Shown here in pieces: positions 1-7,413 of a stretch of DNA of 19,675 nucleotides. Source of the stretch: JBBCJT01 sp037190665 (GTDB taxonomy: Bacteria > Pseudomonadota > Alphaproteobacteria > Acetobacterales > Acetobacteraceae); NCBI GenBank assembly GCA_037190665.1, contig JBBCJT010000171.1, forward strand, positions 1 to 19,675, read 5' to 3'. Below the pieces are notes generated by a model, which had not been told where the DNA came from, ran no database searches, and worked only from the letters and a program-made list of their open reading frames with translations. The position numbers and the translations under genes are program-made. Within the stretch, counting starts at the first letter, position 1, and each line of letters begins with the position of its first letter.

Positions 1-26
1 GCGGTCAGCACGCCCAGCCGGATCAT
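1..26 (-). CDS. lspA: Signal peptidase II (lipoprotein signal peptidase), 5' fragment
   Basis: Only the first eight codons and part of a ninth are in the window. An ATG at 26 on the minus strand overlaps the ileS stop by four bases (ATGA) and opens a frame reading MIRLGVLT that runs off the left edge. The short basic/hydrophobic N-terminus suits LspA, the inner-membrane aspartyl protease that cleaves prolipoprotein signal peptides. The position directly downstream of ileS is the classical location of lspA in proteobacteria. The assignment rests mainly on that gene order and on translational coupling, because too little protein is visible to show a family motif. Confidence 0.6.
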
Positions 27-2818
27 GCCGCCTTGCACACCAGCCCGCTGTCCACCGCGTCGGCGCAGCGCAGGCACAGGCCCGGATGCGCGGCGACCGA
101 GCCGACCTCCGGCAGCACCCGCCAGCAGCGGGCGCATTTGCCGCCCTCGGCCCGGCCGGTCGCGACCGTCACCACCGCCTCGGGCCGGACCCGGAAGGCG
201 GAGACGATGCACAGCTCGGCCCAGCCTTCCTCGCCCAGCAGGCCGGCATCCTCCGCCGGCAGGCCGAGCGTCACGGACGCCTGCAGCGAGGAACCGATCC
301 GCTGCTCCTGCCGGTCCTTCTCCAGCGCCGCCGTCACCTCGCGGCGGATGTCGCGGATGCGGGCGGTGCGGGTGGCGAGCACGTCGTCGCGCCAGTCCGC
401 CGGCACCGCGGGCCAGGTCTCCAGATGCACGCAGGCCTCGGCACCGAACCGGGCCTGCCACGCCTCATCGGCCGTGAAGCACAGGATCGGCGCGAGCCAG
501 GTGGTCAGGCAGCGGTGCAGGTGGTCCAGCACCGTGCGCGCGGCGCGGCGGCGGATGCTGTCCGGCCGGTCGCAGTAGATCGCGTCCTTGCGGACGTCGA
601 AGTAGAACGCCGACAGGTCCTGCGCGCAGAAACCGTGAAGCTGCGCCAGCACGCCGGTCCATTCATACGTCCCGGCCGCGCGGCGGACCACGCCGTCCAG
701 CTCCCACAGCCGGTGCAGCACCCAGCGGTCGAGCGCGGGCATCTGGTCGACGGGCAGCCGCTCCGCCTCCTCGAACCCTGCGAGCGAACCCAGCAGCCAG
801 CGCAGCGTGTTGCGCAGGCGGCGGTACAGCTCGGCCTGCTGCTTCAGGATCTCCTTGCCGATGCGCAGGTCCTCGGTGAAGTCCGACGACATCACCCACA
901 TGCGCAGGATGTCGGCGCCGTACTCCTTCATCACGTCCTGCGGCGCGACGGTGTTGCCGAGCGACTTGGACATCTTGCGGCCCTGCTCGTCCATGACGAA
1001 GCCATGGGTGAGCACCGCCCTGAAGGGCGCCACACCGCGCGAGCCGACCGCTTCCATCAGCGAGGAGCCGAACCAGCCGCGATGCTGGTCCGATCCTTCC
1101 AGATACAGATCGGCCGGCCAGGGCATGCCGCGCGCTTCCAGCACGAAGGCATGGGTCGAGCCGGACTCGAACCACACGTCGAGGATGTCCATCACCTGCT
1201 CGTACGCGGCCGGATCGCGATCCGGCCCCAGGAAGCGGGCGGCGGCACCCGGCTTGTACCAGGCATCCGCCCCTTCCTCGCGGAAGGCGGCGACGATGCG
1301 CTCCATCACCGCCGGGTCGCGCAGCGGCTCGCCGGTGGCCTTGTCCACGAACACGGTGATCGGCACGCCCCAGGCGCGCTGGCGGCTGATGCACCAGTCG
1401 GGCCGGTTCTCGGTCATGGACGCGAGGCGGTTGCGGCCGGTGGCGGGCACGAAGTTCGTCGCCGCCACCGCATCGAGCGCCCTGGCGCGGAACTGGCCGG
1501 GACCGTCCAGCGCGATGAACCATTGCGGCGTGGCGCGGAAGATCAGCGGCGCCTTGGACCGCCAGGAATGCGGGTAGGAATGCACCAGCTTGCCGCGCGC
1601 GAGCAGCTTGCCGGAGGCGGCGATGGCGTCGCTGACGGACTCGGACGCCTTGTAGACATGCACGCCCGCGAACAGCGGCACATGCGGCGCGTAGGTGCCG
1701 TCGTCCTGCACGTACTCGGTCATCGGCAGCCCGTGGGCGCGGCCGAGGTTGAAGTCGTCCTCGCCGTGCGACGGGGCGATATGGACGAAGCCGGTGCCCT
1801 GCTCGGTGGTGACGAAATCGGCCAGCAGCACCGGCACGTCGAAATCGTAGCCCTTGCCGCGCAGCGGATGCGCGCAGACCGTGCCGGCGAGGTCCGCGCC
1901 CTTCAGCACGCGCACGATGTGCCGCGCGCCGAGCCCGGCCGCCTTCGCGACATCCTCCAGCAGCGGCATGGCGACGAGGATGCGGTCGCGCTTGCCGCGC
2001 CCGTCATCCAGCTCGACCAGCGCGTAGTCGATCTCCGCCCCGGCGGCGATGCCGCGGTTGGAGGGCATGGTCCAGGGCGTGGTGGTCCAGATCACGATAT
2101 CCGCGCCGACCAGATCCGCCTGCGGCGAGGACAGGACCGGGAAGCGCACCCAGATCGTGGTGGAGGTGTGATCGTGATACTCGACCTCGGCCTCGGCGAG
2201 CGCGGTCTTCTCCACCGGCGACCACATCACCGGGCGCAGGCCGCGATAGAGCGACCCGTTCATCAGGAAGCGGCCCAGCTCGGCGGCGATCGCGGCCTCG
2301 GAGGCGAAGTCCATCGTGGCGTAGCGGTCGGCGAAATCGCCCTCCACGCCGAGGCGGCGGAACTCCTCCGTGTGGACCTTCATCCAGTGCGCGGCATAGG
2401 CGCGGCATTCGGCGCGGAAATCGAGCACCGGCACCGCATCCTTGTCCTTGCCGGCCTTGCGGTACTCCTCCTCGATCTTCCACTCGATCGGCAGGCCGTG
2501 GCAGTCCCAGCCGGGGATGTAGTTCGCATCCTCGCCGGCCATCTGGCGGGAGCGGTTGACCACGTCCTTCAGGATCTTGTTGAGCGCCGTGCCGATATGG
2601 ATGTTGCCGTTGGCGTAGGGCGGGCCGTCATGGAGGATGAAGGGGCGCCGGCCCTTGCCCGCCGCGCGCAGCTTCCCCCACAGCCCCATCGCATCCCACC
2701 TTGCGACCGCGGCGGGCTCCTTCTTCGGCAGGTCGCCGCGCATGGGGAAGGAGGTGGCCGGCAGGAAGACCGTATCCTTGTAGTCACGGTCGGCTTGCGC
2801 TTGCTGGGCGTCGTTCAT
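23..2818 (-). CDS. ileS: Isoleucyl-tRNA synthetase
   Basis: A class I aminoacyl-tRNA synthetase of 931 residues that charges tRNA-Ile in the cytoplasm. The nucleotide-binding signature is at about residues 74-77, reading HIGT rather than HIGH, after a DGPPYANGNI segment. The WDCHGLPIE block is near 104-112. CP1 editing-domain segments are visible around 244-255 (WTTTPWTMPSN) and 341-356. The KMSKS loop is at 615-619. A C-terminal zinc motif is present, with cysteines at about 895, 898, 915 and 918, as in the full-length bacterial enzyme. Length is normal. The ATG at 2818 gives the expected N-terminus, although the Shine-Dalgarno sequence before it is poor. It lies 188 bases downstream of ribF and overlaps lspA by four bases, keeping the classical ribF-ileS-lspA order. 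Confidence 0.98.
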   Translation of the reverse strand: MNDAQQAQADRDYKDTVFLPATSFPMRGDLPKKEPAAVARWDAMGLWGKLRAAGKGRRPFILHDGPPYANGNIHIGTALNKILKDVVNRSRQMAGEDANYIPGWDCHGLPIEWKIEEEYRKAGKDKDAVPVLDFRAECRAYAAHWMKVHTEEFRRLGVEGDFADRYATMDFASEAAIAAELGRFLMNGSLYRGLRPVMWSPVEKTALAEAEVEYHDHTSTTIWVRFPVLSSPQADLVGADIVIWTTTPWTMPSNRGIAAGAEIDYALVELDDGRGKRDRILVAMPLLEDVAKAAGLGARHIVRVLKGADLAGTVCAHPLRGKGYDFDVPVLLADFVTTEQGTGFVHIAPSHGEDDFNLGRAHGLPMTEYVQDDGTYAPHVPLFAGVHVYKASESVSDAIAASGKLLARGKLVHSYPHSWRSKAPLIFRATPQWFIALDGPGQFRARALDAVAATNFVPATGRNRLASMTENRPDWCISRQRAWGVPITVFVDKATGEPLRDPAVMERIVAAFREEGADAWYKPGAAARFLGPDRDPAAYEQVMDILDVWFESGSTHAFVLEARGMPWPADLYLEGSDQHRGWFGSSLMEAVGSRGVAPFRAVLTHGFVMDEQGRKMSKSLGNTVAPQDVMKEYGADILRMWVMSSDFTEDLRIGKEILKQQAELYRRLRNTLRWLLGSLAGFEEAERLPVDQMPALDRWVLHRLWELDGVVRRAAGTYEWTGVLAQLHGFCAQDLSAFYFDVRKDAIYCDRPDSIRRRAARTVLDHLHRCLTTWLAPILCFTADEAWQARFGAEACVHLETWPAVPADWRDDVLATRTARIRDIRREVTAALEKDRQEQRIGSSLQASVTLGLPAEDAGLLGEEGWAELCIVSAFRVRPEAVVTVATGRAEGGKCARCWRVLPEVGSVAAHPGLCLRCADAVDSGLVCKAA

Positions 2819-2876
2819 GCGGGTTCTCGGGCAGCGGCGGCGGGCTGCGTTGTAAGGGGTGGCGCGTGGCGGTGTC

Positions 2877-2903
2877 CCGGCCCCTAGCGGGGGACCGGGC
2901 CGG
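2877..2903. other. Inverted repeat in the ileS leader
   Basis: CCGGCCC at 2877-2883 and GGGCCGG at 2897-2903 form a perfect 7-bp stem around a 13-base loop, about 60-85 bases upstream of the ileS start. On the ileS transcript this would be a GC-only leader hairpin. There is no U tract after it on either strand, so it is not a standard intrinsic terminator. A role in ileS control is possible but unsupported. Confidence 0.35.
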
Positions 2904-2937
2904 TAATTCGCGCGATGTTCACCCGCACCATGGCCGG

Positions 2938-2967
2938 GTTATGCGGATCGGCGGCTTGCCCGGTCAA
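2938..2967 (-). promoter_or_regulatory. Candidate sigma-70 promoter for ileS
   Basis: In the 188-base ribF-ileS spacer the minus strand has TTGACC (2967-2962) and CATAAC (2943-2938) separated by 18 bases. They match the -35 and -10 consensus at 5 and 4 of 6 positions. This would leave a leader of roughly 110 bases before the ileS ATG at 2818. It is a pattern match only, in GC-rich DNA where such AT-containing hexamers are fairly rare. It suggests ileS can be transcribed independently of the ABC-ribF operon. Confidence 0.35.
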
Positions 2968-3006
2968 GCGCGGCGGGGTCATGCCACCCCCTCCCGGGCG
3001 GGCGGA

Positions 3007-3933
3007 TCAGGTCAGGATCGCCCGCGCCCGCCCCGCATCCCTCACGATCTGGGCGCGCAGCTCGTCGAAACTGGCGAAACGCTGTTCCGCGCGCAGGAAG
3101 GCGCGCAGCGAGACGTCCAGCTCGGCGCCGTACAGATCGCCCGACCAGTCGAACAGATGGACCTCCAGCCGGCTGATGGCGCCTTCGGCAACGGTCGGGC
3201 GCCGGCCGAGATTGGCCACGCCGTTCACCTCCGCCCCGTCCGGCAGCCGCGCGGTGACGGCGTAGACGCCGCGCGCCGGTTCCAGATGGCGGCCGAGCGC
3301 GATGTTGGCGGTGGGAAAGCCGATGGTCCGGCCGCGCGCGTCCCCGTGCGCCACCACGCCGCGGATCGACCATGGCCGCCCCAGCGCAGCCGCGGCGTGC
3401 TCCGGGTAGCCCTCCTGCAGGTGGCGGCGGATGCGGCTGGAACTGATCGGCCCCTCGGCATCGCCCAGCGGCGGGACGATGGTCAGCCCGATCCCCAGCG
3501 CCTCCGCCCGCCCGGCCAGGAAGGCGGTGTCGCCGCCGCGCCGGTGGCCGAAGGCGAAATCCGGGCCGCAGGCGAGGTGCCGCGCGCCGATCCCGGCGTG
3601 CAGCACGTCCTCCACGAAAGCCTCGGCCGGCATGGTGGAGAACGTGCGGTCGAAGGTCACGGCGTAGACGATCGCGACCCCGAGCCGGGCCAGCGCCTCC
3701 GCCTTGGCGGGCAGCAGGGTGAGCCGGAAGGGCGGGTCGTCGGGGCGGAACAGCTCGCGCGGATGCGGCTCGAAGGTCAGCACGGCGAGCGGCGCATCCG
3801 GCCGCGCGGCGTGCAGGGCGCGGATCACGGTGGCGTGGCCGCGATGCACCCCGTCGAAATTGCCCAGCGCCACGCTCGCGCCGCGCAGGTCGGCGGGCAC
3901 CTCGCGCCAGTCGGTGACGATGCGCACGCTCAC
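3007..3933 (-). CDS. ribF: Bifunctional riboflavin kinase / FAD synthetase
   Basis: A 308-residue cytoplasmic enzyme that converts riboflavin to FMN and then FAD. The N-terminal adenylyltransferase half has GNFDGVHRGH at 24-33, a GPDFAFGHRR loop near 123-132 and the ISSSRIR motif at 163-169. The C-terminal flavokinase half has GRTIGFPTAN at 201-210, NLGRRPTV near 241-248 and the likely catalytic glutamate at 257 (LEVHLFDW). Both halves look intact and the length is typical. The frame stays open far upstream inside the ABC ATPase gene, but family length and N-terminus place the start at GTG 3933. This GTG overlaps the ATPase stop (GTGA); a second in-frame GTG at 3927 is an alternative. The gene is therefore the last member of the ABC transporter operon and probably translationally coupled to it. 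Confidence 0.96.
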   Translation of the reverse strand: MSVRIVTDWREVPADLRGASVALGNFDGVHRGHATVIRALHAARPDAPLAVLTFEPHPRELFRPDDPPFRLTLLPAKAEALARLGVAIVYAVTFDRTFSTMPAEAFVEDVLHAGIGARHLACGPDFAFGHRRGGDTAFLAGRAEALGIGLTIVPPLGDAEGPISSSRIRRHLQEGYPEHAAAALGRPWSIRGVVAHGDARGRTIGFPTANIALGRHLEPARGVYAVTARLPDGAEVNGVANLGRRPTVAEGAISRLEVHLFDWSGDLYGAELDVSLRAFLRAEQRFASFDELRAQIVRDAGRARAILT

Positions 3934-4658
3934 ATATCCCTCGACAGCTCGACCAGCTCCTGCGTGTGCGGATGTTCGGCGCGGCCCTCGCGCAGCGTCT
4001 CGGCGGTCAGTTCCTCGACGATCTGGCCGCCCTGCATCACCGCGAGCCGCCCGCACAGATGCGCCACGACGGCGAGGTTGTGGCTGACCAGGATGCAGGT
4101 GAGGGAGCGCGCGGCGCGCAGGTCGGCGAGCAGGTTCAGCACCTCCGCCTGCACCGACACGTCGAGCGCGGAGGTCGGCTCGTCCAGCAGCAGGATCGAC
4201 GGCTCGCTCATCAGCGCGCGCGCGATCGCCACGCGCTGGCGCTGGCCGCCGGAGAGCTGGTGCGGGTAGCGGAAGCGCACGGCGGAAGGCAGCGCGACCT
4301 CCGCCAGCGCGCGGGCGATGCGCGTTTCGGCATCGCCGATCCCGTGCACCAGCAGCGGCTCCGACAGGATGCGGTCCACCGTCTGGCGCGGGTGCAGCGA
4401 GCCGTACGGGTCCTGGAAGACCATCTGCACGCGGCGGAAGAAGTCGCGGCCCCGGCGCGGTTCCATCGCGACGCCGTCGATGACGACCTCGCCGGTCCAG
4501 TCCGGGTTGAGGCCGGACAGCGCGCGCAGCACGGTGGACTTGCCCGATCCGCTCTCGCCCACCAGCCCGTAGGTCTCCCCGGGCGCGACGGCGAAGGATA
4601 CGCCGCGCACCGCATGCACGTCCCCGAAGCGGACATGCAGGTCCTGCGCGGTGATCAC
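3930..4658 (-). CDS. ABC transporter ATP-binding protein, DppF/OppF type
   Basis: A 242-residue nucleotide-binding subunit of the peptide/nickel (Dpp/Opp) ABC family, working at the inner face of the cytoplasmic membrane. Walker A is GESGSGKS at 34-41, the Q-loop glutamine is at 82, the signature LSGGQRQR is at 135-142, Walker B ends in DEP at 159-161 and the switch histidine is at 193. It is shorter than classical OppF (about 320-330 residues). It stops soon after the HPHTQEL segment at 229-235, so the C-terminal oligopeptide extension is nearly absent. The start is GTG 4658, which overlaps the stop of the preceding ATPase gene (GTGA). The longer open frame upstream is low-complexity antisense-like sequence. 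It overlaps ribF downstream in the same manner. Confidence 0.94.
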   Translation of the reverse strand: MITAQDLHVRFGDVHAVRGVSFAVAPGETYGLVGESGSGKSTVLRALSGLNPDWTGEVVIDGVAMEPRRGRDFFRRVQMVFQDPYGSLHPRQTVDRILSEPLLVHGIGDAETRIARALAEVALPSAVRFRYPHQLSGGQRQRVAIARALMSEPSILLLDEPTSALDVSVQAEVLNLLADLRAARSLTCILVSHNLAVVAHLCGRLAVMQGGQIVEELTAETLREGRAEHPHTQELVELSRDM

Positions 4659-5497
4659 GCGACCCACGCCGGGTCGCGCGCCAGCACCGGCAGGCGCAGG
4701 CGCGGCGCATCGAGCCGCGGCAGGCAGTCGAGCAGGCCGCGCGTGTAGGGATGCGTGGCGTGGGCGAGATCCTTCGCGGCGAGCGTCTCCATCACGCGGC
4801 CGGCATACATCACCGCCACGCGGTCGCAGAACCGCGAGACCAGCGGCAGGTCGTGGCTGATCAGCATCAGCCCCATGCCGCGCGCGGAGACCAGCTCCTC
4901 GATCAGCCGCAATATCTCCGCCTGCACGGAGGCATCGAGCGCGGAGGTCGGCTCGTCCGCGATCAGCAGGTCGGGATCGGGCGCGAGCATCATCGCGATC
5001 ATCACCCGCTGGCCCATGCCGCCGGACAGCTCGTGCGGATAGGCGCGGGCGACGCGGCCGGGATCGCGGATGCGCACCTGCTCCAGCAGAGAGGCCGCCG
5101 CCTCCCGCGCTTCCTTCCAGCCGGCCCTGCGATGCGCGCGCCATGCCTCGGCGATCTGGTCGCCGGCACGCATCACCGGGTTCAGCGAATACTTCGGGTC
5201 CTGCAGGATCAGCCCGATCCGCTTGCCGCGCAGGTCGCGCATGATGCCTTCGGAAGCGGCGAGCACGTCCGTGCCGTCGAAGCGCAGCGCATCCGCCGTC
5301 ACGCGCGCGCTGCGCGGCAGCAGGCGCATCAGCGCGCGGCCGGTGACGGACTTGCCGGACCCGGATTCGCCGACGATGCCGAACTTCTCGCGCCCCACCG
5401 TCATCGACACGCCGCGCACGGCATGGGTGAAGCCGGTGGCGGACGGGAAGAAGACGTTGAGGTCGCGGATCTCGGCGAGCGGCTGCCGGGCGTTCAT
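4655..5497 (-). CDS. ABC transporter ATP-binding protein, DppD/OppD type
   Basis: A 280-residue ATPase subunit pairing with the following DppF-like subunit to energise the transporter. Walker A is GESGSGKS at 43-50, the Q-loop glutamine is at 99, and the signature LSGGMGQR is at 157-164, where the methionine form is typical of DppD/OppD. Walker B is LLIADEP at 177-183 and the H-loop histidine is at 215. The HPYTRGLL segment at 249-256 begins the oligopeptide-family C-terminal region, which ends early compared with the usual 320 or more residues. The ATG at 5497 overlaps the permease stop (ATGA). An upstream in-frame extension to 5644 is not conserved-looking and was rejected. Confidence 0.95.
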   Translation of the reverse strand: MNARQPLAEIRDLNVFFPSATGFTHAVRGVSMTVGREKFGIVGESGSGKSVTGRALMRLLPRSARVTADALRFDGTDVLAASEGIMRDLRGKRIGLILQDPKYSLNPVMRAGDQIAEAWRAHRRAGWKEAREAAASLLEQVRIRDPGRVARAYPHELSGGMGQRVMIAMMLAPDPDLLIADEPTSALDASVQAEILRLIEELVSARGMGLMLISHDLPLVSRFCDRVAVMYAGRVMETLAAKDLAHATHPYTRGLLDCLPRLDAPRLRLPVLARDPAWVA

Positions 5498-6396
5498 CGC
5501 TGCTTCGGGTCCAGCACGTCGCGCAGCCCGTCGCCCAGCAGGTTGAACGACAGCGAGGCGACGAAGATCGCGATGCCCGGGATCACCGGCACCCACCACT
5601 GGTCGAGGATGAAGCGCCGCGCGGTCGCGATCATCGTGCCCCATTCAGGCAGCGGCGGCTGCGCGCCGAGGCCGAGGAAGCCGAGCCCCGCCGCGGTCAG
5701 GATGATCGAGGACATGTCGAGCGTGACGCGCACGATCAGCGACGGGATGCACATCGGCGTCACGTGCCGCAGCACGATGCGCGCCGCCGACGCGCCGGTC
5801 AGCCGCACCGCCGCGACGTAGTCGGCGTTGCGGATGGTCAGCGTCTCCGCCCGCGCGAGCCGCGCATAGGGCGGCCAGGCGGTCAGCGCGATGGCGAACA
5901 CCGCGCTCTCCACCCCCGGCCGCATCGCGGCGACGAAGGCGAGTGCCAGGATCAGGCGCGGGAAGGCGAGGAACACGTCCGTCACCCGCATCAGGATGCG
6001 GTCGAGGAACCCGCCCGCGTAGCCCGCCACGCAGCCGACGATCAGGCCGAGCGGTGCCACCAGCAGCACGACGGCGACGACCATCCCCAGCGTGATGCGC
6101 CCGCCGTAGAGGATGCGCGAATACACGTCCCGCCCCAGCTCGTCGGTACCGAACCAGTGTTCGGCCGAGGGCGGCGCGAGGCGGTTGCCGAGGTTCTGCA
6201 CGCTCGGGTCATGGGTGGCGAGCAGGGGTGCTGCGAGCGACAGCAGCAGCATCGCCACGGCCACGATCAGCCCGCCCATGGCGAGCGGATTGCGCCGGAA
6301 GGCGAGCCAGGCCTGATAACGCTGGCCCCAGACCGCCTGCCTGCGCGAGGACGGCGTGTCGGACAGCAGCCAGTCGCGGCTGAACGTGGCGCTCAT
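5494..6396 (-). CDS. ABC transporter permease, DppC/OppC type
   Basis: A 300-residue integral membrane permease of the peptide/nickel ABC family. A cytoplasmic N-terminus of about 40 residues precedes the first membrane helix (GGLIVAVAMLLLSLAAPLLA). This is followed by the DppC-type periplasmic segment HWFGTDELGRDVYSRILYG and then the core permease helices. The LTGASAARIVLRHVTP stretch lies in the cytoplasmic coupling (EAA) loop, and the protein ends with the family pattern FNLLGDGLRDVLDP. The start ATG 6396 overlaps the stop of the DppB-like gene (ATGA). The frame extends further upstream without family similarity. It should form the translocation channel with the DppB-like subunit. Confidence 0.96.
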   Translation of the reverse strand: MSATFSRDWLLSDTPSSRRQAVWGQRYQAWLAFRRNPLAMGGLIVAVAMLLLSLAAPLLATHDPSVQNLGNRLAPPSAEHWFGTDELGRDVYSRILYGGRITLGMVVAVVLLVAPLGLIVGCVAGYAGGFLDRILMRVTDVFLAFPRLILALAFVAAMRPGVESAVFAIALTAWPPYARLARAETLTIRNADYVAAVRLTGASAARIVLRHVTPMCIPSLIVRVTLDMSSIILTAAGLGFLGLGAQPPLPEWGTMIATARRFILDQWWVPVIPGIAIFVASLSFNLLGDGLRDVLDPKQR

Positions 6397-7409
6397 CGCA
6401 CGCGCGGGTCCAGCAGCCGGTACAGCGTGTCGGCCAGCAGGTTCAGGGCCACGTAGATCAGCCCCACCACCAGCGTCGCGCCCAGCACGGCGTTCATGTC
6501 CGCGTTCAGCAGCGACACGGTCAGGTACTGGCCGAGGCCCGGCCACGCGAAGATCGTCTCGGTCAGCACGGCACCTTCCAGAAGTCCCGCGTAGGTCAAT
6601 GCGAGGATCGTCACCATCGGCACGGCGACGTTGCCGAACGCATGGCGCCAGATGATGCGGGTTGAGGACAGGCCCTTGGCGCGCGCGGTGATGACGTACT
6701 CGCTGCGCAGCTCGTTCAGCATGAACGCGCGCGTCATGCGCGCGATGTAGGCGAGCGAGAAGAAGGCGAGCACGCAGGCCGGCTGCGCCAGATGCGCCAC
6801 CGCATCCCAGAACGCGCCCCAGTCGCCGGCAAGCGCCGCGTCCAGCGTCAGCACGCCGGTACGGATATCGACCATGTCCTGATAGACGATGCCCTGCCGC
6901 CCGGGTCCCGGCGCGATGCCGAGCCGCGCGTAGAACACCAGCAGGCTCAGCAGCGCGAGCACGAAGATCGGCAGCGAGTGCCCGATCAGCGAGAACACCC
7001 GCACCGCCTGATCGACCAGCGAACCCTGCTTCACCGCCGCGAGCACGCCCAGCGGGATGCCGATCAGCGCGGCAAGCACGATGGCCGTCGTCGCCAGCTC
7101 GAACGTCGCGGGGAAGAAGGTCAGGATGTCCTGCCCCACCGTGTTCGACGTCATCACCGAGCGGCCCAGATCGCCGCGCAGCAACTGGCCGACATAGGTG
7201 ACGAACTGCACGTAGAGCGGCTGGTCCAACCCCAGCGCCGCGCGGGTCTGCTCGACCACGTCCTGCGGCGCGCGGTCGCCGACGATCGCGATCACCGGGT
7301 CGATCGGCATCACGCGGCCGATGAAGAAGGTGACGAGGACGAGGCCGAAGAGGGTGATGGGGATGCTGGCGGCCGAAGCCGCCAGCGCCTTCATCCGACG
7401 CGAAGTCAC
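6393..7409 (-). CDS. ABC transporter permease, DppB/OppB type
   Basis: A 338-residue membrane permease. The N-terminal helix (ITLFGLVLVTFFIGRVMPIDP) is followed by the DppB-typical periplasmic block with GLDQPLYVQFVTYVGQLLRGDLGRS. The EAA-type coupling loop (EYVITARAKGLS, then RHAFGNVAVPMV) and the C-terminal LLADTLYRLLDPRVR are all family features. The start chosen is GTG 7409, four bases after the binding-protein stop. It has AAGG nine bases upstream inside the previous gene, whereas the ATG at 7394 has no ribosome-binding sequence. It overlaps the DppC-like gene by four bases. Confidence 0.95.
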   Translation of the reverse strand: MTSRRMKALAASAASIPITLFGLVLVTFFIGRVMPIDPVIAIVGDRAPQDVVEQTRAALGLDQPLYVQFVTYVGQLLRGDLGRSVMTSNTVGQDILTFFPATFELATTAIVLAALIGIPLGVLAAVKQGSLVDQAVRVFSLIGHSLPIFVLALLSLLVFYARLGIAPGPGRQGIVYQDMVDIRTGVLTLDAALAGDWGAFWDAVAHLAQPACVLAFFSLAYIARMTRAFMLNELRSEYVITARAKGLSSTRIIWRHAFGNVAVPMVTILALTYAGLLEGAVLTETIFAWPGLGQYLTVSLLNADMNAVLGATLVVGLIYVALNLLADTLYRLLDPRVR

Positions 7410-7413
7410 GGGA

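Noticed and set aside
86..2887. 933-codon open frame on the plus strand opposite ileS
   Set aside because: It is the antisense shadow of ileS: Arg/Gly/His/Ala-rich low-complexity protein with no family motif, caused by high G+C keeping other frames open.
2819..3006. Riboswitch, T-box or small RNA in the ribF-ileS spacer
   Set aside because: It contains one GC hairpin and a possible promoter but no recognisable riboswitch core or specifier structure. T-boxes are not expected in this group.
3934..4710. Long N-terminal extension of ribF inside the ATPase gene
   Set aside because: RibF is complete from GTG 3933 (308 residues, normal length), and the extension reads as out-of-frame ATPase sequence.
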